NCBI GenBank assembly: GCA_018882485.1
Contig: VERU01000138.1
Coordinates: 1-6,898 of the forward strand
Direction of reading: 5' to 3'
DNA: 6,898 bases
Source: Rhodoferax sp.
GTDB taxonomy: Bacteria > Pseudomonadota > Gammaproteobacteria > Burkholderiales > Burkholderiaceae_C
In this document: positions 6,430 through 6,898 of the stretch, piece after piece
Layout: each line of letters opens with the position of its first letter
Numbering within the stretch: position 1 is the stretch's first letter
Notes under the pieces: model-generated
What the model was told of the DNA's origin: nothing
Databases searched by the model: none
The model's input: only the letters and a program-made list of their open reading frames with translations
Translations under genes and position numbers: made by a program

Positions 6430-6898
6430 ATGGACGCACCGGTCAAACACCTTTCCCCCGCTCAAGCCGAGAAGAACAAGGCCTTGCAGGCGGCCTTGGC
6501 CCAGATCGAAAAGCAGTTTGGCAAAGGCACCATCATGCGGCTCGGGGAGGGCGAGGCCATCGAAGACATTCAGGTGGTTTCCACGGGTTCGCTGGGGCTG
6601 GACATCGCGCTGGGTGTGGGTGGGCTGCCGCGGGGCCGGGTGATCGAGATTTACGGCCCGGAGTCGTCCGGCAAGACCACCCTGACCTTGCAGGTGATCG
6701 CCGAAATGCAGCGGCAGGGCGGACAGTGCGCCTTCGTCGATGCCGAACATGCGCTGGACATCCAGTACGCCCAGAAGCTGGGCGTCAACCTGCAAGACCT
6801 GCTCATCAGCCAGCCCGACACGGGCGAGCAGGCGCTGGAGATCGTCGACAGCCTGGTGCGCTCGGGCGCGGTGGACCTGATCGTGGTCGACTCGGTGG
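6430..6898 (+). CDS. recA: Recombinase RecA, 3'-truncated by the window edge
   Basis: RecA coats single-stranded DNA, drives homologous strand exchange with ATP and triggers LexA self-cleavage in the SOS response. The window covers the first 156 codons of a protein usually near 350 residues. The N-terminal oligomerisation helix ([21 protein letters not shown], 16-36) is followed by the ATPase core: Walker [10 protein letters not shown] at 76-84 with K82, the catalytic glutamate E106 in FVDAEHALD, and the start of Walker B, LIVVDSV, with D154. These correspond to E. coli positions shifted by ten because of a longer N-terminal tail. All expected residues are present and the frame is intact to the edge. 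The start is set by AGGAGGT four bases upstream. It is divergent from marR and preceded by LexA-like boxes, so SOS induction is expected. Downstream recX, usual in this order, would lie outside the window. Confidence 0.98.
   Translation, partial: MDAPVKHLSPAQAEKNKALQAALAQIEKQFGKGTIMRLGEGEAIEDIQVVSTGSLGLDIALGVGGLPRGRVIEIYGPESSGKTTLTLQVIAEMQRQGGQCAFVDAEHALDIQYAQKLGVNLQDLLISQPDTGEQALEIVDSLVRSGAVDLIVVDSV

Noticed and set aside
6361..6795. Minus-strand frame of 144 codons opposite the start of recA
   Set aside because: It overlaps the recA coding region and its control elements and resembles no known protein.

Overview
The window is GC-rich chromosomal DNA (roughly two thirds G+C by eye) and looks like a betaproteobacterium of the order Burkholderiales, probably close to the Comamonadaceae. 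That placement is inferred from the RecA and TctDE-type sequences and the gene mix; no search was run. Seven protein genes fill nearly the whole window and two of them run off its ends. There are no RNA genes, insertion sequences, CRISPR arrays or gene-free stretches longer than about 140 bases.

Left part (1-1573): a 3'-truncated DNA topoisomerase III gene (topB) on the minus strand, then a 97-base divergent intergenic region with a striking alternating purine-pyrimidine CA/CG tract. Centre-left (1574-3498, plus strand): three tightly packed genes that look like one operon. They encode a small SET-domain protein methyltransferase with a complete post-SET zinc site, a biotin protein ligase (birA) without the DNA-binding repressor domain, and a membrane-anchored SPOR-like protein. 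The birA and SPOR genes overlap by four bases (ATGA).

Centre-right (3502-5691, minus strand): a two-component system converging on the previous operon with only three bases between stop codons. The response regulator is transcribed first and the TctE-type sensor kinase follows after a 72-base gap. Right (5819-6898): a MarR-type repressor on the minus strand, divergent from the 5' part of recA. The 137-base region between them holds a plausible sigma-70 promoter, two back-to-back CTG-N10-CAG motifs that look like tandem LexA (SOS) boxes, and a small dyad over the marR start.

Functionally this is mostly housekeeping DNA: topology and recombination (topB, recA), cofactor attachment (birA), envelope (SPOR) and signalling. 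No previously undescribed multi-gene system is evident. The points most worth a second look are the bacterial SET methyltransferase beside topB, the tandem LexA-like boxes at recA, and the Z-DNA-prone tract in the topB/SET intergenic region.
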